A stretch of 42,447 bases of DNA, taken from the NCBI GenBank assembly GCA_015056315.1, contig SVGN01000021.1, positions 1 through 42,447 on the forward strand, read 5' to 3'. Both the position numbers and the translations under genes were made by a program. The stretch is from Clostridiales bacterium. GTDB lineage: Bacteria; Bacillota; Clostridia; Christensenellales; Aristaeellaceae. This document shows, one piece after another, positions 42,327-42,447 of the stretch. How positions within the stretch are numbered: position 1 is the first letter of the stretch; every line of letters begins with the position of its first letter. Below the pieces are notes generated by a model, which had not been told where the DNA came from, did not search any database, and worked only from the letters and a program-made list of their open reading frames with translations.

Positions 42327-42447
42327 TGACCCCAAAAAGTTAGACAGAAGAAAACAATTAAGCAACCGAAAGGGCTTGAAGTCTGTGAAGAGCAGGCGTC
42401 AAGCCCTTTAACTTAAGCTTGATACGCCGATTATTATAGTAATCAAG
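42327..42447 (-). mobile_element. Right end of an IS3-family insertion sequence (truncated by window)
   Basis: The element boundary is set at TGACCCCAAAAAGTTAGACA (42327-42346), which has the TG start and sequence style of IS3/IS150-group terminal repeats. It contains the end of the transposase gene. The rest of the element lies beyond the window. Confidence 0.8.
42358..42447 (-). CDS. IS3-family transposase (OrfB), C-terminal 29 residues
   Basis: Partial gene running off the right edge. The last 29 codons read LDYYNNRRIKLKLKGL then TPALHRLQALSVA and a TAA stop at 42360-42358. YNNxRxxxxLxGLTP is the standard end of the DDE integrase-type transposase of the IS3 family. The stop is 31 bp from the element boundary. 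Whether the rest is intact cannot be seen. Confidence 0.88.
   Translation of the reverse strand, partial: LDYYNNRRIKLKLKGLTPALHRLQALSVA

Overview
The window looks like a chromosomal segment of a GC-rich anaerobic gut Firmicute, most likely an Oscillospiraceae (Ruminococcaceae) clostridium. This rests on its GC-rich coding sequence, AAGGAGG ribosome sites, the clostridial-type single-chain PurL, formate-tetrahydrofolate ligase and indolepyruvate:ferredoxin oxidoreductase, and the many short GC-rich palindromes between genes. No species is claimed. No rRNA, tRNA, CRISPR array or phage module was seen.

Left part (1-11.1 kb): a palindrome-rich non-coding stretch; a cytoplasmic GH9 glycosidase; a MATE exporter behind a short leader with a terminator that resembles a guanidine-IV (mepA-motif) riboswitch; then a leftward run of an M20 dipeptidase, an SGNH esterase, a PL11 rhamnogalacturonan lyase and a CE4-type deacetylase, none with a signal peptide. 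This suggests processing of imported pectin or other plant cell-wall oligosaccharides. An aldo/keto reductase and a small Cys-rich DUF1540 protein follow.

Second part (11.1-16 kb): about 300 bp of tightly packed small hairpins; a large secreted protein with five peptidoglycan-binding repeats, Ser/Gly linkers and an unrecognised C-terminal domain; and two further secreted proteins of unknown function, separated by clear promoters and bidirectional terminators.

Third part (16-25.1 kb): a rightward operon of acyl-CoA ligase, iorA, iorB, paaK-type arylacetate-CoA ligase and a double ACT-domain protein, which fits interconversion of aryl-pyruvates and arylacetates under amino-acid control. Next come a GNAT gene and a leftward HAD phosphatase / serine hydrolase / GNAT operon.

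Fourth part (25.2-38 kb): a purine biosynthesis cluster, purE-purF-purM-purN-purO-AICAR transformylase-purD-purL-fhs, with a sigma-A promoter overlapped by a PurBox-like inverted repeat. It has two notable traits. PurF has Gly where the catalytic N-terminal Cys should be. The last two steps use a PurO-type IMP cyclohydrolase plus a free-standing AICAR transformylase instead of fused PurH. Fhs would supply the 10-formyl-THF. Related palindromic repeats lie in inverted orientation on both sides of purM-fhs.

Right end (38.2-42.4 kb): two alpha/beta hydrolases, a TipA-like MerR regulator with its own 19-bp-spacer operator/promoter, a visibly more AT-rich aminoglycoside-phosphotransferase-like kinase with a TTG start, and the end of an IS3-family element cut by the window edge. 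This end looks like accessory, recently acquired DNA.
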